From: Candidatus Woesebacteria bacterium | Lineage (GTDB): Bacteria > Patescibacteriota > Microgenomatia > UBA8517 | NCBI GenBank assembly: GCA_016181165.1 | Contig: JACOZU010000005.1 | Span: forward strand, 1-45,001 | Reading direction: 5' to 3' | DNA length: 45,001 nt | Part shown: one piece after another, positions 38,171-45,001 of the stretch | How the letters are laid out: every line of letters begins with the position of its first letter | How positions within the stretch are numbered: position 1 is the first letter of the stretch | Notes under the pieces: model-generated | What the model saw: the letters and a program-made list of their open reading frames with translations, nothing else | What the model was told of the DNA's origin: nothing | The model's database searches: none | Made by a program: the position numbers and the translations under genes

Positions 38171-40213
38171 ATGGATGTAACGACATCGGTAGCAGAGCTA
38201 TCCCTGGTAGGCCCGATTTATCTTAAGCGCCTCGAGAAACTGGAAATAGAAAACATCGAGGAGCTTCTTCACCATGTCCCCCACAGGTATTTAGACTTCT
38301 CCTTAACCTCCGACATAGGCCGGGCCCAACTTGGTGAGACTTTAACCGTTAGGGGTCAAATTGTTTCTATGAAAAATCTCTACACAAAGACCGGCAAAAA
38401 AATTCAGGTGGCGGAGGTGAGCGATGCAACCGGGATAATTCTGGCTGTCTGGTTTAACCAACCTTTTTTGGTCAAGACCCTCTATCCCGGCCTGAAAGTC
38501 GCCTTAGCCGGCAAAATCGAGTGGTTCGGTAGAAAAAGGGCCCTAATTTCCCCGGAATATGAAAAGGTTTTTAAGGGACGGGCGGCGGTCCATACCGGAA
38601 GAATTATTCCCATCTATCCCGAAACCTCCGGGGTCTCCTCCAAGTGGATTAGGGGTAGGGTCAAGGAAGCTTTTCAAAAGGTCATCCAAAACCTTTCGGA
38701 ATTTCTTCCAGACGATATTCTTAAAAGCCTAGGACTTCCCGGGCTTAAAGATGCGATAGATTCTGTTCACTTTCCAAAAAATCTTTCGGATGCTGAAGCA
38801 GGCAGAAAAAGGCTGGCCTTTAACGAGCTCTTATTTTTGCAGCTGAAAAACGTTTGGAGGAAAAAGGATTGGGAGAAAAATCAAGCTACCCACAAGTTAA
38901 AAATTCAAGAAGAACCTCTAGATAAATTTATTTCTTCTTTGCCTTTCGAGTTTACGCCATCCCAGAAGCGCTCGGTAGGGGAAATATTGCAAGACTTGGA
39001 AAGGGGTGTCCCCATGAATAGGCTTTTGGAGGGAGATGTAGGCAGCGGAAAGACGGTTGTGGCAACAACCGCGGCCTTTGCCTCCTTCTTAAACGGCTAC
39101 CAGACCGTGTTTATGGCCCCGACCCAAATTTTGGCTCAGCAGCACTACGAAACCTTGGGGAAACTTCTAGATAAATACAAAGTCCGAATATCTCTGGTTA
39201 TCTCGGAATCCGTAAAGTCCGACCTGGGAAAAACCGATATTTTTGTGGGCACCCATGCTCTTATCCATCAAAAGCTGGATTTTGACACCGAAGGTGGTGA
39301 TTCTAATGTCGCACTGGTTGTGATTGATGAACAACATAGATTCGGGGTAGAACAAAGAGCCCATCTGGTCAAAAAAGTGGGTAGGAAAAAAATTGTTCCC
39401 CACGTTTTAACCATGACGGCGACCCCTATCCCGAGAAGTGTTGCCTTGACCTTTTATGGAGACCTTGACCTTTCCACCCTTAAAGAACTTCCCCAGGGAA
39501 GAAAAAAGATTACCACCTGGGTAGTCCCTCCTGTTAAGAGGGAGGCGGCTTACGGCTGGATTGAAGAAAAGATTAAAAAAGAAGGAATCCAAGTCTTTAT
39601 AATCTGTCCCCTCATCGAAGAATCCGAAAAAGAAACGATGCAAACGGTGGCAGCAGCAACAAAACTTTTTTTGGATGTCAAAAAAGCATTTAAGCCTCTT
39701 TCTGTTGGCCTCCTCCATGGCCGACAAAAAGCCAAAGAAAAAAACGAGGTTCTTAAGGGTTTTAAGGAAAAGAAAATCCATGTCCTGGTTTCTACCCCGG
39801 TTGTTGAAGTCGGAATCGACGTGGCTAACGCGACCATCATGCTGGTTGAGGCGGCCGAAAGATTCGGTTTGGCTCAACTCCACCAGCTAAGGGGACGGGT
39901 GGGCAGGGGAGAAAAGAAATCCTATTGTCTACTGATATCCGAGTCTAAATCCAAAAAAGCCATTTCCCGCCTGGCTGCCATGACAAAGTCCATTAGCGGG
40001 TTCGAGCTGGCCGAGATTGACCTAAAATTAAGAGGTCCGGGAGAGGTCTTCGGCACTAAACAGAGCGGATTTCCGGAACTTAAAATCGCTTCCTGGCAGG
40101 ACTTTTCCCTAATCAGGGAAAGTAAGAAGGTAGCAGAAGAAGCCTTTAATAATCCCCAGAAGTTTAACCTACTTCACACCTATCTTAAAGAGAAACAAAT
40201 TATTGCCAACTAA
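38171..40213 (+). CDS. recG: ATP-dependent DNA helicase RecG
   Basis: This 680-aa protein has near-normal RecG length. The N-terminal wedge/OB domain (about 60-160, ETLTVRGQIVSMKNLYTKTGKKIQ) binds fork junctions. The helicase core includes Walker A GDVGSGKTVVA (about 290-300), DEQHRFGV, TMTATPIPRS and the QLRGRVGRG motif VI. The C-terminal TRG-like segment contains GPGEVFGTKQSGFPEL. It remodels stalled replication forks. It starts 3 nt after the small membrane peptide. Confidence 0.97.
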   Translation: MDVTTSVAELSLVGPIYLKRLEKLEIENIEELLHHVPHRYLDFSLTSDIGRAQLGETLTVRGQIVSMKNLYTKTGKKIQVAEVSDATGIILAVWFNQPFLVKTLYPGLKVALAGKIEWFGRKRALISPEYEKVFKGRAAVHTGRIIPIYPETSGVSSKWIRGRVKEAFQKVIQNLSEFLPDDILKSLGLPGLKDAIDSVHFPKNLSDAEAGRKRLAFNELLFLQLKNVWRKKDWEKNQATHKLKIQEEPLDKFISSLPFEFTPSQKRSVGEILQDLERGVPMNRLLEGDVGSGKTVVATTAAFASFLNGYQTVFMAPTQILAQQHYETLGKLLDKYKVRISLVISESVKSDLGKTDIFVGTHALIHQKLDFDTEGGDSNVALVVIDEQHRFGVEQRAHLVKKVGRKKIVPHVLTMTATPIPRSVALTFYGDLDLSTLKELPQGRKKITTWVVPPVKREAAYGWIEEKIKKEGIQVFIICPLIEESEKETMQTVAAATKLFLDVKKAFKPLSVGLLHGRQKAKEKNEVLKGFKEKKIHVLVSTPVVEVGIDVANATIMLVEAAERFGLAQLHQLRGRVGRGEKKSYCLLISESKSKKAISRLAAMTKSISGFELAEIDLKLRGPGEVFGTKQSGFPELKIASWQDFSLIRESKKVAEEAFNNPQKFNLLHTYLKEKQIIAN

Positions 40214-40231
40214 TCGGGCTTAAGATACAAT
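40203..40231 (+). promoter_or_regulatory. Promoter TTGCCA-17-TACAAT for rpmF operon, leaderless
   Basis: The -35 (40203-40208) lies within the end of recG and TACAAT at 40226-40231. The ATG of rpmF is 9 nt downstream. Confidence 0.6.
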
Positions 40232-40240
40232 TGACCTCGT

Positions 40241-40417
40241 ATGGCACCGCTTCCCAAGAAAAAACACACCAGAAGTAGGAGCAATCAAAGGCGCGCCGTT
40301 GCCATGAAGGCAAGCGTCGGCGCCCTGGTCAAATGCCAAAATTGTGGTAAATTAAGACAGCCGCACCGGGCCTGTCCTTCCTGCGGGCATTACGGTGTAG
40401 CCGCTAATCCTAAATAA
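40241..40417 (+). CDS. rpmF: Ribosomal protein bL32
   Basis: This 58-aa protein begins MAPLPKKKHTRSRSNQRRA, as bL32 proteins do. It keeps the zinc ribbon with CQNC and CPSC pairs (residues 32/35 and 45/48). It has an intact structural role in the 50S subunit. Its TAA overlaps the nusB ATG by one base. Confidence 0.96.
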   Translation: MAPLPKKKHTRSRSNQRRAVAMKASVGALVKCQNCGKLRQPHRACPSCGHYGVAANPK

Positions 40418-40785
40418 TGAAAACTGCCCGAGACCCCAGGCACCAAAAAAGACGCGAGGCCGTCAAAATCCTTTTTGCTGAGTCCTACACCCCCCAACCT
40501 AAAAAAAACGAGCTCGCGGAGCTGGTTCTTTCCAAGAAAGAAGCAATTGACGCCAAAATAGCGGTTGCGGCTCCGGCCTGGCCGATAGACAAACTCAATC
40601 GCATCGACCTGGCTATCTTAAGGCTCGCCGTCTATGAGCTTGACAACAGCGACACGCCGCCCAAGGTTGTCATCGACGAGGCGGTGGAGCTGGCCAAAGA
40701 ATTCGGCGGAGAATCTTCCTCTTCCTTTGTCAACGGTGTCTTGGGTACAATTTACAAAAGGAAGGGGAAAGTGGAGCTTACCTAG
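40417..40785 (+). CDS. nusB: Transcription antitermination factor NusB
   Basis: This 122-aa all-helical protein has the NusB pattern: RDPRHQKRREAVKILFAESY, the central WPIDKLNRIDLAILRLAVYEL and the C-terminal PPKVVIDEAVELAKEFGGESSSSFVNGVLG. It works with NusE/S10 on boxA RNA for rRNA antitermination. Confidence 0.96.
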   Translation: MKTARDPRHQKRREAVKILFAESYTPQPKKNELAELVLSKKEAIDAKIAVAAPAWPIDKLNRIDLAILRLAVYELDNSDTPPKVVIDEAVELAKEFGGESSSSFVNGVLGTIYKRKGKVELT

Positions 40786-40787
40786 AA

Positions 40788-41471
40788 ATGACCGAAATTA
40801 CCAAACTAAAAAGCCTTTTTAAGGACAAAGACGTACTCACCCTCGCCCTCACCCATAAATCCTGGGTCAACGAGCACCCCGGAGAAAGGGGAACCAATGA
40901 GCGGCTGGAATTTTTGGGGGATGCAGTTTTGGAATTTGTCGTTTCCAAAGAACTTTACGAAAAATTTCCCGAAAAAGAAGAAGGGTATTTAACTGCGCTA
41001 AGGGCAAATCTAGTTAATACCGATAATCTCTCGGAAGTCGCCCAAAGACTCGGAGTCGGGGAGAGCCTTTTTCTCTCCAAAGGCGAGGAGGAAGGCGGGG
41101 GTAGAGAAAATCCCTCGCTTTTGGCCGATACGGTCGAGGCCATCATCGGCGCCCTTTATTTAGACCAGGGACTTGATTTAGTCACTGAATTTATCGGCCA
41201 AAACATCATCGCCCTCCTACCCGAAAAAGTCAGCGGACACTTAAAAGACCCAAAAAGCAGACTCCAGGAATATGCTCAGGGGAAGGGCCTTCCCGCCCCA
41301 AGATACAAAGTCATTTCGGAGGTAGGCCCCGACCACGACAAAAAATTCGTCATCGAGGTCGCCATTTCCGGAAAATCGTGGGGGGAGGGGACAGGCAAAA
41401 GTAAAGCCATCGCCGAACAGGAAGCTGCCCAAAAGGCCTTAAGTATGGTACAATCGCAAGACGCGGAATAA
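40788..41471 (+). CDS. rnc: Ribonuclease III
   Basis: This 227-aa enzyme has the signature ERLEFLGDAVLEFVVSKELY in the nuclease domain (about residues 33-52), LLADTVEAIIGALYLDQG with the second acidic cluster, and a C-terminal dsRNA-binding domain (DPKSRLQEYAQGKGL to EQEAAQKAL). It cuts double-stranded RNA, including rRNA precursors. It starts 2 nt after nusB. A TGG-TACAAT extended -10 inside its last codons (41446-41454) may add transcription of rpsP. Confidence 0.97.
   Translation: MTEITKLKSLFKDKDVLTLALTHKSWVNEHPGERGTNERLEFLGDAVLEFVVSKELYEKFPEKEEGYLTALRANLVNTDNLSEVAQRLGVGESLFLSKGEEEGGGRENPSLLADTVEAIIGALYLDQGLDLVTEFIGQNIIALLPEKVSGHLKDPKSRLQEYAQGKGLPAPRYKVISEVGPDHDKKFVIEVAISGKSWGEGTGKSKAIAEQEAAQKALSMVQSQDAE
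41446..41454 (+). promoter_or_regulatory. Internal extended -10 (TGG TACAAT) for rpsP
   Basis: The box lies inside the rnc 3' end, 23 nt before the rpsP ATG. It is a candidate secondary promoter. Confidence 0.35.
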
Positions 41472-41477
41472 CAATTG

Positions 41478-41702
41478 ATGCTGAAAATTAGACTCAATCG
41501 AACCGGTGTCGCCAACAAACCCTTTTATCGGATCGTCGTTACCGATGAGCGAAAAAAACTTGGGGGGAAAGCTTTGGAGATTTTGGGATATTATCAGCCG
41601 GCCAAAGATGTTTTGGAGGTCAATCGCGAAAAGATTAAAGCTTGGGAGAAAAAGGGAGCCCGGGTGAGTCCCGCCGTTTCCAAACTTATCGGCAAATTAT
41701 GA
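41478..41702 (+). CDS. rpsP: Ribosomal protein bS16
   Basis: From the ATG at 41478 (preferred to the TTG at 41475) this is a 74-aa protein with the bS16 pattern: MLKIRLNRTGVANKPFYRIVV, ALEILGYYQPAKDVLEVNREK and WEKKGARVSPAVSKLI. Its stop overlaps the next ATG by 4 nt. Confidence 0.96.
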   Translation: MLKIRLNRTGVANKPFYRIVVTDERKKLGGKALEILGYYQPAKDVLEVNREKIKAWEKKGARVSPAVSKLIGKL

Positions 41703-42001
41703 AAGACTTACTAACCTTTATTGTTAAAGGAATAATCGGGAAAGACAATTTCGAGATAGCCGAAGAAACCGAAGGGGAGAGGACCCATTTTCTCGTTAAA
41801 GCCCCCGAAGATTCGGTAGGCATAATTATCGGCAAAGAGGGAAAAACCATTAAAGCCATCCGCTCGCTTCTCAAGGTGCGGGCGACCCTTGAAAAAAAGG
41901 GCGTCGGGGTCTTAGTCGAAGGGGCTCTCCCGGACAGAGGGTCCCTGGGGGGGGAGGGTGGTAAAGGTGGGAAGGGAAAGACCCGAAAGGGTATCAAATA
42001 A
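41699..42001 (+). CDS. KH-domain RNA-binding protein (KhpA-like)
   Basis: From the ATG at 41699 this is a 100-aa protein with one KH domain: MKDLLTFIVKGIIGKDNFEI, then VGIIIGKEGKTIKAIRSLL containing the GxxG loop, as in KhpA, which normally follows rpsP. A glycine/lysine-rich tail (about 80-100, SLGGEGGKGGKGKTRKG) is extra. Its last 90 bp are antisense to the end of the pilO-like gene. Confidence 0.93.
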   Translation: MKDLLTFIVKGIIGKDNFEIAEETEGERTHFLVKAPEDSVGIIIGKEGKTIKAIRSLLKVRATLEKKGVGVLVEGALPDRGSLGGEGGKGGKGKTRKGIK

Positions 42002-42586
42002 ACCTTCTTCTTCGCCAGTTAATTCGTTGACCGCCTCGGTTAAGCTCGGTAGCTTCGTGGGATAGCCGGCAAAATAAACCCTAATTCTGGCGTTGGCGCT
42101 GGCCACACCCCCTTGTTGATTCATTTTTACCGTGTCGATCGTCGAAAGAGGGGCCAGCGTTTTAATCGTCTTTAAGAAGGCGACAAGGGAGACCAAGTCT
42201 CCGTCGGCATCAAACGAAACGTCGACAAAAGAAACGTTACCGGCGTCGTTGGCGGCACTTATCTTAAAGGTGGTTATGGTTATACCCGAAACGGCTGCTA
42301 AATTTTTAATCTGGGAAATCATAATCAGAGCCGGGTTTTTCTCGGGGACAACGTTGGCCAGAACATCCACCTGGGAGCTAACCTCCGTCGCAATTTCCCT
42401 TAAAAGGTTTTCCTTTTGCTGCAGGATCCCTTGGGTTTTCCTTATGTCATTTAAGGTACTGCCTTGTTCGGAAATTTTGGCGATTCCCGTTCTTGCCCCG
42501 AAAACAAAAAGAATGATTGAAACCAAAAGATAAATCGATGGAACAAGAATTGCGGAAACGCTGGCACCAAATAAACCTTTTTTCAT
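41912..42586 (-). CDS. pilO: PilO-like type IV pilus assembly protein
   Basis: This 224-aa protein has one N-terminal membrane helix (about 10-30), a coiled-coil segment (about 38-75) and an alpha-beta periplasm-facing domain of the PilO type (VVPEKNPALIMISQIKNLAAVSGITIT, then VSFDADGDLVSLVAFLKTI). A Pro-rich C-terminal tail (LPTFTTLPPQGPSV) is added. It pairs with PilN to align the pilus machine. It overlaps pilN by 4 nt and the KH gene by 90 nt on the opposite strand. Confidence 0.85.
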   Translation of the reverse strand: MKKGLFGASVSAILVPSIYLLVSIILFVFGARTGIAKISEQGSTLNDIRKTQGILQQKENLLREIATEVSSQVDVLANVVPEKNPALIMISQIKNLAAVSGITITTFKISAANDAGNVSFVDVSFDADGDLVSLVAFLKTIKTLAPLSTIDTVKMNQQGGVASANARIRVYFAGYPTKLPSLTEAVNELTGEEEGLFDTLSGLSLPTFTTLPPQGPSVRESPFD

Positions 42587-43113
42587 TTTACCTTCATGGA
42601 AAAGCTGGATATATAGCCTGCATTCGGATTAAAACTGAAGGAAACGAGGTCGACCTTGGCAAAAGCTTCTTGGGAAATAATGAGGGCCATCAGGGCCGTT
42701 AGGCCCTGAGAGTCGGTGGCCACAAAAGTTGCATCAAGGGTATCTTTGGAAATTACGGCTTCGGTTAGAGAGGCGCCGGCCGGAAGGCCCGAAGTTATGC
42801 CAACCAGTCCTTCGGCCTCGTCCCCCCCCGATTCCTCGGCCAGAACGAGCTTGGCCTTTGCCAGTCTATCCCTGACCAAGACCAGACTCTGTTCGGTTGT
42901 CTCAAGAGACTGAATCGAGGCTTTGAGCACCTCGGAACTTTGATTAAGGCTTCGGGTCTGGACGGAATTAAGGATAAACATGGCTAGCATCCCAAAGGCC
43001 GTCAAAAGAAAAAGGATAAAAGAGATAACGGCCAGATTTTTAATCAGGTTCGAGATTTTGACAACCTGTCCCTTAGGAGAAATCTCTGTCGGCAGTAAAT
43101 TGATGGCAGCCAT
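42583..43113 (-). CDS. pilN: PilN-like type IV pilus assembly protein
   Basis: This 176-aa protein starts MAAINLLPTEI, and the INLLP motif is the known PilM-binding peptide of PilN. One membrane helix (about 28-50) is followed by a coiled coil (about 55-92) and a ferredoxin-like fold (SLTEAVISKDTLDATFVATD). It links cytoplasmic PilM to PilO in the inner membrane platform. It lies 5 nt after pilM. Confidence 0.9.
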   Translation of the reverse strand: MAAINLLPTEISPKGQVVKISNLIKNLAVISFILFLLTAFGMLAMFILNSVQTRSLNQSSEVLKASIQSLETTEQSLVLVRDRLAKAKLVLAEESGGDEAEGLVGITSGLPAGASLTEAVISKDTLDATFVATDSQGLTALMALIISQEAFAKVDLVSFSFNPNAGYISSFSMKVK

Positions 43114-43118
43114 ATTAG

Positions 43119-44135
43119 TTACGCCTCCCTCATTGCCAGACCCACGGCAATTGAGTAAAGCGGGGCATAGGGCATCAGCGCCCGGGCAACTTCCGGGTCA
43201 ACCGCCACTTTAGCGAAGGGATTAGCGATCACCACCTCCATGCCGATATATTTGGTCAGCAGGGAAATGGCCTCGGGCATACCGGCGGTTCCTCCGGCTA
43301 AGATCACCGACTCTGGCGCCTCGCCCTTTTCTTCGGTCTGATAGAAGTGGATGGCTTTTTTCATCTCATCAACGACCATCCTAAAAACCGGGTCCAAGGC
43401 CCCTCTAATTTTGCCCTCAAGCTGACTCCCGGAGAGCCCATAGGCCCTTTTATATTCTTCGGCCTGGGAGAGTTCCACCCCCAGAGTTTGGGCAACCGCC
43501 CGAGTAAAGGCCTCTCCAGCCGTAGGAATTGTTCTGGTAAAGGACAGTTGACCGGACTTCACCACGGCGATATCGGTCGAGCGGGCGCCAAAATCAACCA
43601 GAAGAATGGTTTGGCCCTCCGGGGCCAGGGAGCGGGAGAGAGCCGTTAGCTCCGTTTCGACGGCAACCGCGTTGAGTCCGGCAAGTTGTACCGTTTTGAC
43701 ATAAAGCTCGATTATATTTCTGGGGGCGGCAATCAGAAGAACGGCGACTTCGGGGGGGGTAGTATTTTCCCTTCTTTCGATAATCGAATGCTGGACAATC
43801 GCTTCATTGATAGGAATGGGGATATATTGCTCCGCCTCCCATTTGACGGCGGAAACTATTTCCTGGTCGGTTAGGAGGGGAAATTTTATGGTTCTGGTAA
43901 AAACCTGGGTCTCGGGTAGGGCAATAATCACTTCCTTGGTAGAAATTCTGGCGTCTTGATGAAGTTTCCTGATGACGTTACCTAGGGCGAGGAGTTCCTT
44001 CGCGTCTTTGGCGTGCTCCGGGGATACCCCTTGATAGCCCACGATACCGGAGCCTCGCAACCTAAAGGCATTGCCTTCCTTTTCAAGCTCGACGATTTTA
44101 ATTGTCTTTGAACCAATATCGATTCCTACACTCAC
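43119..44135 (-). CDS. pilM: PilM-like type IV pilus ATPase-fold protein
   Basis: This 338-aa actin-like protein has SVGIDIGSKTIKIVELEKEG (phosphate 1 loop), the conserved VKWEAEQYIPIPINEAIVQH segment, TILLVDFGARSTDIAVVKSGQL (phosphate 2) and ESVILAGGTAGMPEAISLL (adenosine loop). It forms the cytoplasmic ring of the pilus machine and binds the N-terminus of PilN. The start is GTG, overlapping the upstream gene by 4 nt. Confidence 0.95.
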   Translation of the reverse strand: MSVGIDIGSKTIKIVELEKEGNAFRLRGSGIVGYQGVSPEHAKDAKELLALGNVIRKLHQDARISTKEVIIALPETQVFTRTIKFPLLTDQEIVSAVKWEAEQYIPIPINEAIVQHSIIERRENTTPPEVAVLLIAAPRNIIELYVKTVQLAGLNAVAVETELTALSRSLAPEGQTILLVDFGARSTDIAVVKSGQLSFTRTIPTAGEAFTRAVAQTLGVELSQAEEYKRAYGLSGSQLEGKIRGALDPVFRMVVDEMKKAIHFYQTEEKGEAPESVILAGGTAGMPEAISLLTKYIGMEVVIANPFAKVAVDPEVARALMPYAPLYSIAVGLAMREA

Positions 44136-45001
44136 TTGCTGATTCCTCCGATGGAGAAGATGGCGACGTCAAAAACCGGCGGGGGTTCTCCAAAACCCTG
44201 AAAGACGTCGATTTTTCTATTTGCCTCGCCGGAAACTCCGGTAGATTCGATTCTTAGTCCCTGCGAGGGCAGAAGGGTGTTTCCCGCAAAATTGACGTTA
44301 ATTCCTGCCTCGTGGGCAACGTCGGTATTATAGAGAAGTCTGATTTTGGCAAACTGCAAGCCGTTTTGGACCCCGTATGAGCCGGCGGGAACGCCCAAGG
44401 AAGAGAGGTTAACCATCTTTTGGAATGCAAAACTTTCATTACCGGTGGTACAGGTGCCGGCATCGTTGGCAGAAAAATTATTTGAGCTCCTGCGGGTTGC
44501 ATTTGGATCCGCGGTTAACCGGGCAATTCTGGCCGTGCCCATATCTCCAGGGGTAGTCGCATAAAAAGTGCTTATTTCGATGGCCGGCGTGGTAGCGCCG
44601 CCCGAAGGAGTCCCGGGTTTACCCCAGCAAACTCTAAATTGGCTGCCGGTAAAACAAGGGTTAGAGGCGTCGCAGACCAAATTTCCATCGGCATCGTGGG
44701 CCACAAACCAAAAAATAAGAGATTCGCCGGAGGCAAGCGCCACTGGGTTCGCAAATTCCTGAGAGCCTGCCGCAAATCCGGAAACGTCGGCACTAAAAGC
44801 GGCGTCGCCGATGGTCGTTGTGCCGATATCGGCGCCCACAATTAAAGCCTGCTCAACCCCAGCCTCGGCCGCAGAGAAAGCCCTCAAAGCCTCCTCCTCC
44901 CGGGTGGTAACGGCAATGTCGGTAACGGTTCTTGAGAGAACGGAAAGAACGATAGTTAAGACCACGGCCATTGAAAGAAGCACCAGAAGGAGTGCCTGGC
45001 C
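44132..45001 (-). CDS. Pilin-like (PilX/pseudopilin-type) protein, 5' end outside window
   Basis: This gene is partial. The frame is open to the window edge (upstream codons give GQALLLV), so the real start lies beyond 45001; the GTG at 44983 is only internal. The N-terminus is a hydrophobic helix (GQALLLVLLSMAVVLTIVL) followed by REEEALRAFSAAEAGVEQAL, the pattern of PilX/minor pilin proteins with the conserved E and AAEAG. A large extracellular beta-rich domain follows with several Cys (NLVCDASNPC, RVCWG, AGTCTTG). It should be a surface pilus component and heads the pilMNO operon. Confidence 0.75.
   Translation of the reverse strand, partial: GQALLLVLLSMAVVLTIVLSVLSRTVTDIAVTTREEEALRAFSAAEAGVEQALIVGADIGTTTIGDAAFSADVSGFAAGSQEFANPVALASGESLIFWFVAHDADGNLVCDASNPCFTGSQFRVCWGKPGTPSGGATTPAIEISTFYATTPGDMGTARIARLTADPNATRRSSNNFSANDAGTCTTGNESFAFQKMVNLSSLGVPAGSYGVQNGLQFAKIRLLYNTDVAHEAGINVNFAGNTLLPSQGLRIESTGVSGEANRKIDVFQGFGEPPPVFDVAIFSIGGISK

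Noticed and set aside
42132..42533. Long open frame antisense to the pilO-like gene
   Set aside because: It is a shadow frame with no family-like pattern, inside a confidently identified PilO coding region.
1..45001. Alternative genetic code (TGA as Gly), known in some CPR lineages
   Set aside because: Many well-defined genes end at TGA at the family's normal length, and no conserved Gly maps to internal TGA codons.

Overview
The window looks like a piece of a Candidate Phyla Radiation (Patescibacteria) chromosome, most likely Microgenomates (OP11)-like. Genes are small and tightly packed with frequent 1-4 nt overlaps. Housekeeping proteins are pared down: a trigger factor without its PPIase domain, a ThrRS without the N-terminal editing region and a PheRS beta chain without its N-terminal tRNA-binding domain. 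There are several secreted lysozyme-like proteins, a PilM/PilN/PilO type IV pilus cluster and many proteins of unknown function. TGA acts as a normal stop, so the code is the standard bacterial one. The group assignment is inference from gene content, not from a marker-gene tree.

Layout. 0-3 kb: a lycopene-cyclase-like membrane protein (minus), two lysozyme-like proteins flanking a methyltransferase, and a short transcription unit with its own promoter, hairpin and terminator. 3-5.2 kb: tRNA-Leu, a PhnP-like MBL hydrolase, three small envelope proteins and a decayed DUF192 gene. 5.2-12.9 kb: a Y-family polymerase with a small partner, an Nramp-related transporter, a hydrolase, a nuclease-like protein, a holin-family protein, a DUF5667-like protein, an RRM protein and the reduced trigger factor. 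12.9-17.3 kb: tRNA-Val and tRNA-Ala, a truncated hydrolase, a Cas4-like nuclease, pterin dehydratase, a lytic transglycosylase, a nucleotidyltransferase, CutA, and a serine protease split by a frameshift in a G7 run. 17.3-25.9 kb: a visibly AT-richer type I restriction-modification island (hsdM, two membrane proteins, hsdS, DUF3800, an unknown, hsdR, a small membrane protein). 26-28 kb: small enzymes and membrane proteins. 28-33.5 kb: a translation block (thrS behind a T-box-like leader, infC, rpmI, rplT, pheS, pheT). 33.6-38 kb: an unknown gene and a class A penicillin-binding protein facing tyrS. 38-42 kb: recG, rpmF, nusB, rnc, rpsP and a KH protein. 42-45 kb: pilO, pilN, pilM and a pilin-like gene cut by the window edge, all minus strand.

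Two regulatory themes stand out. Many genes have a -35/-10 pair or an extended -10 (TGN-TATAAT) ending only 6-13 nt before the start codon, so leaderless or near-leaderless mRNAs appear to be the rule for first genes of operons. By contrast, a few genes have structured or long leaders: thrS (T-box), the RRM protein (a roughly 117-nt 5' UTR with a strong SD), and the lysozyme-like gene at 2450, which lies directly behind an intrinsic terminator.

No CRISPR array, rRNA, transposase or integrase was seen. No gap longer than 300 nt lacks a gene. The longest, 883-1120, holds only a divergent promoter region and the uncertain 5' end of the next gene.
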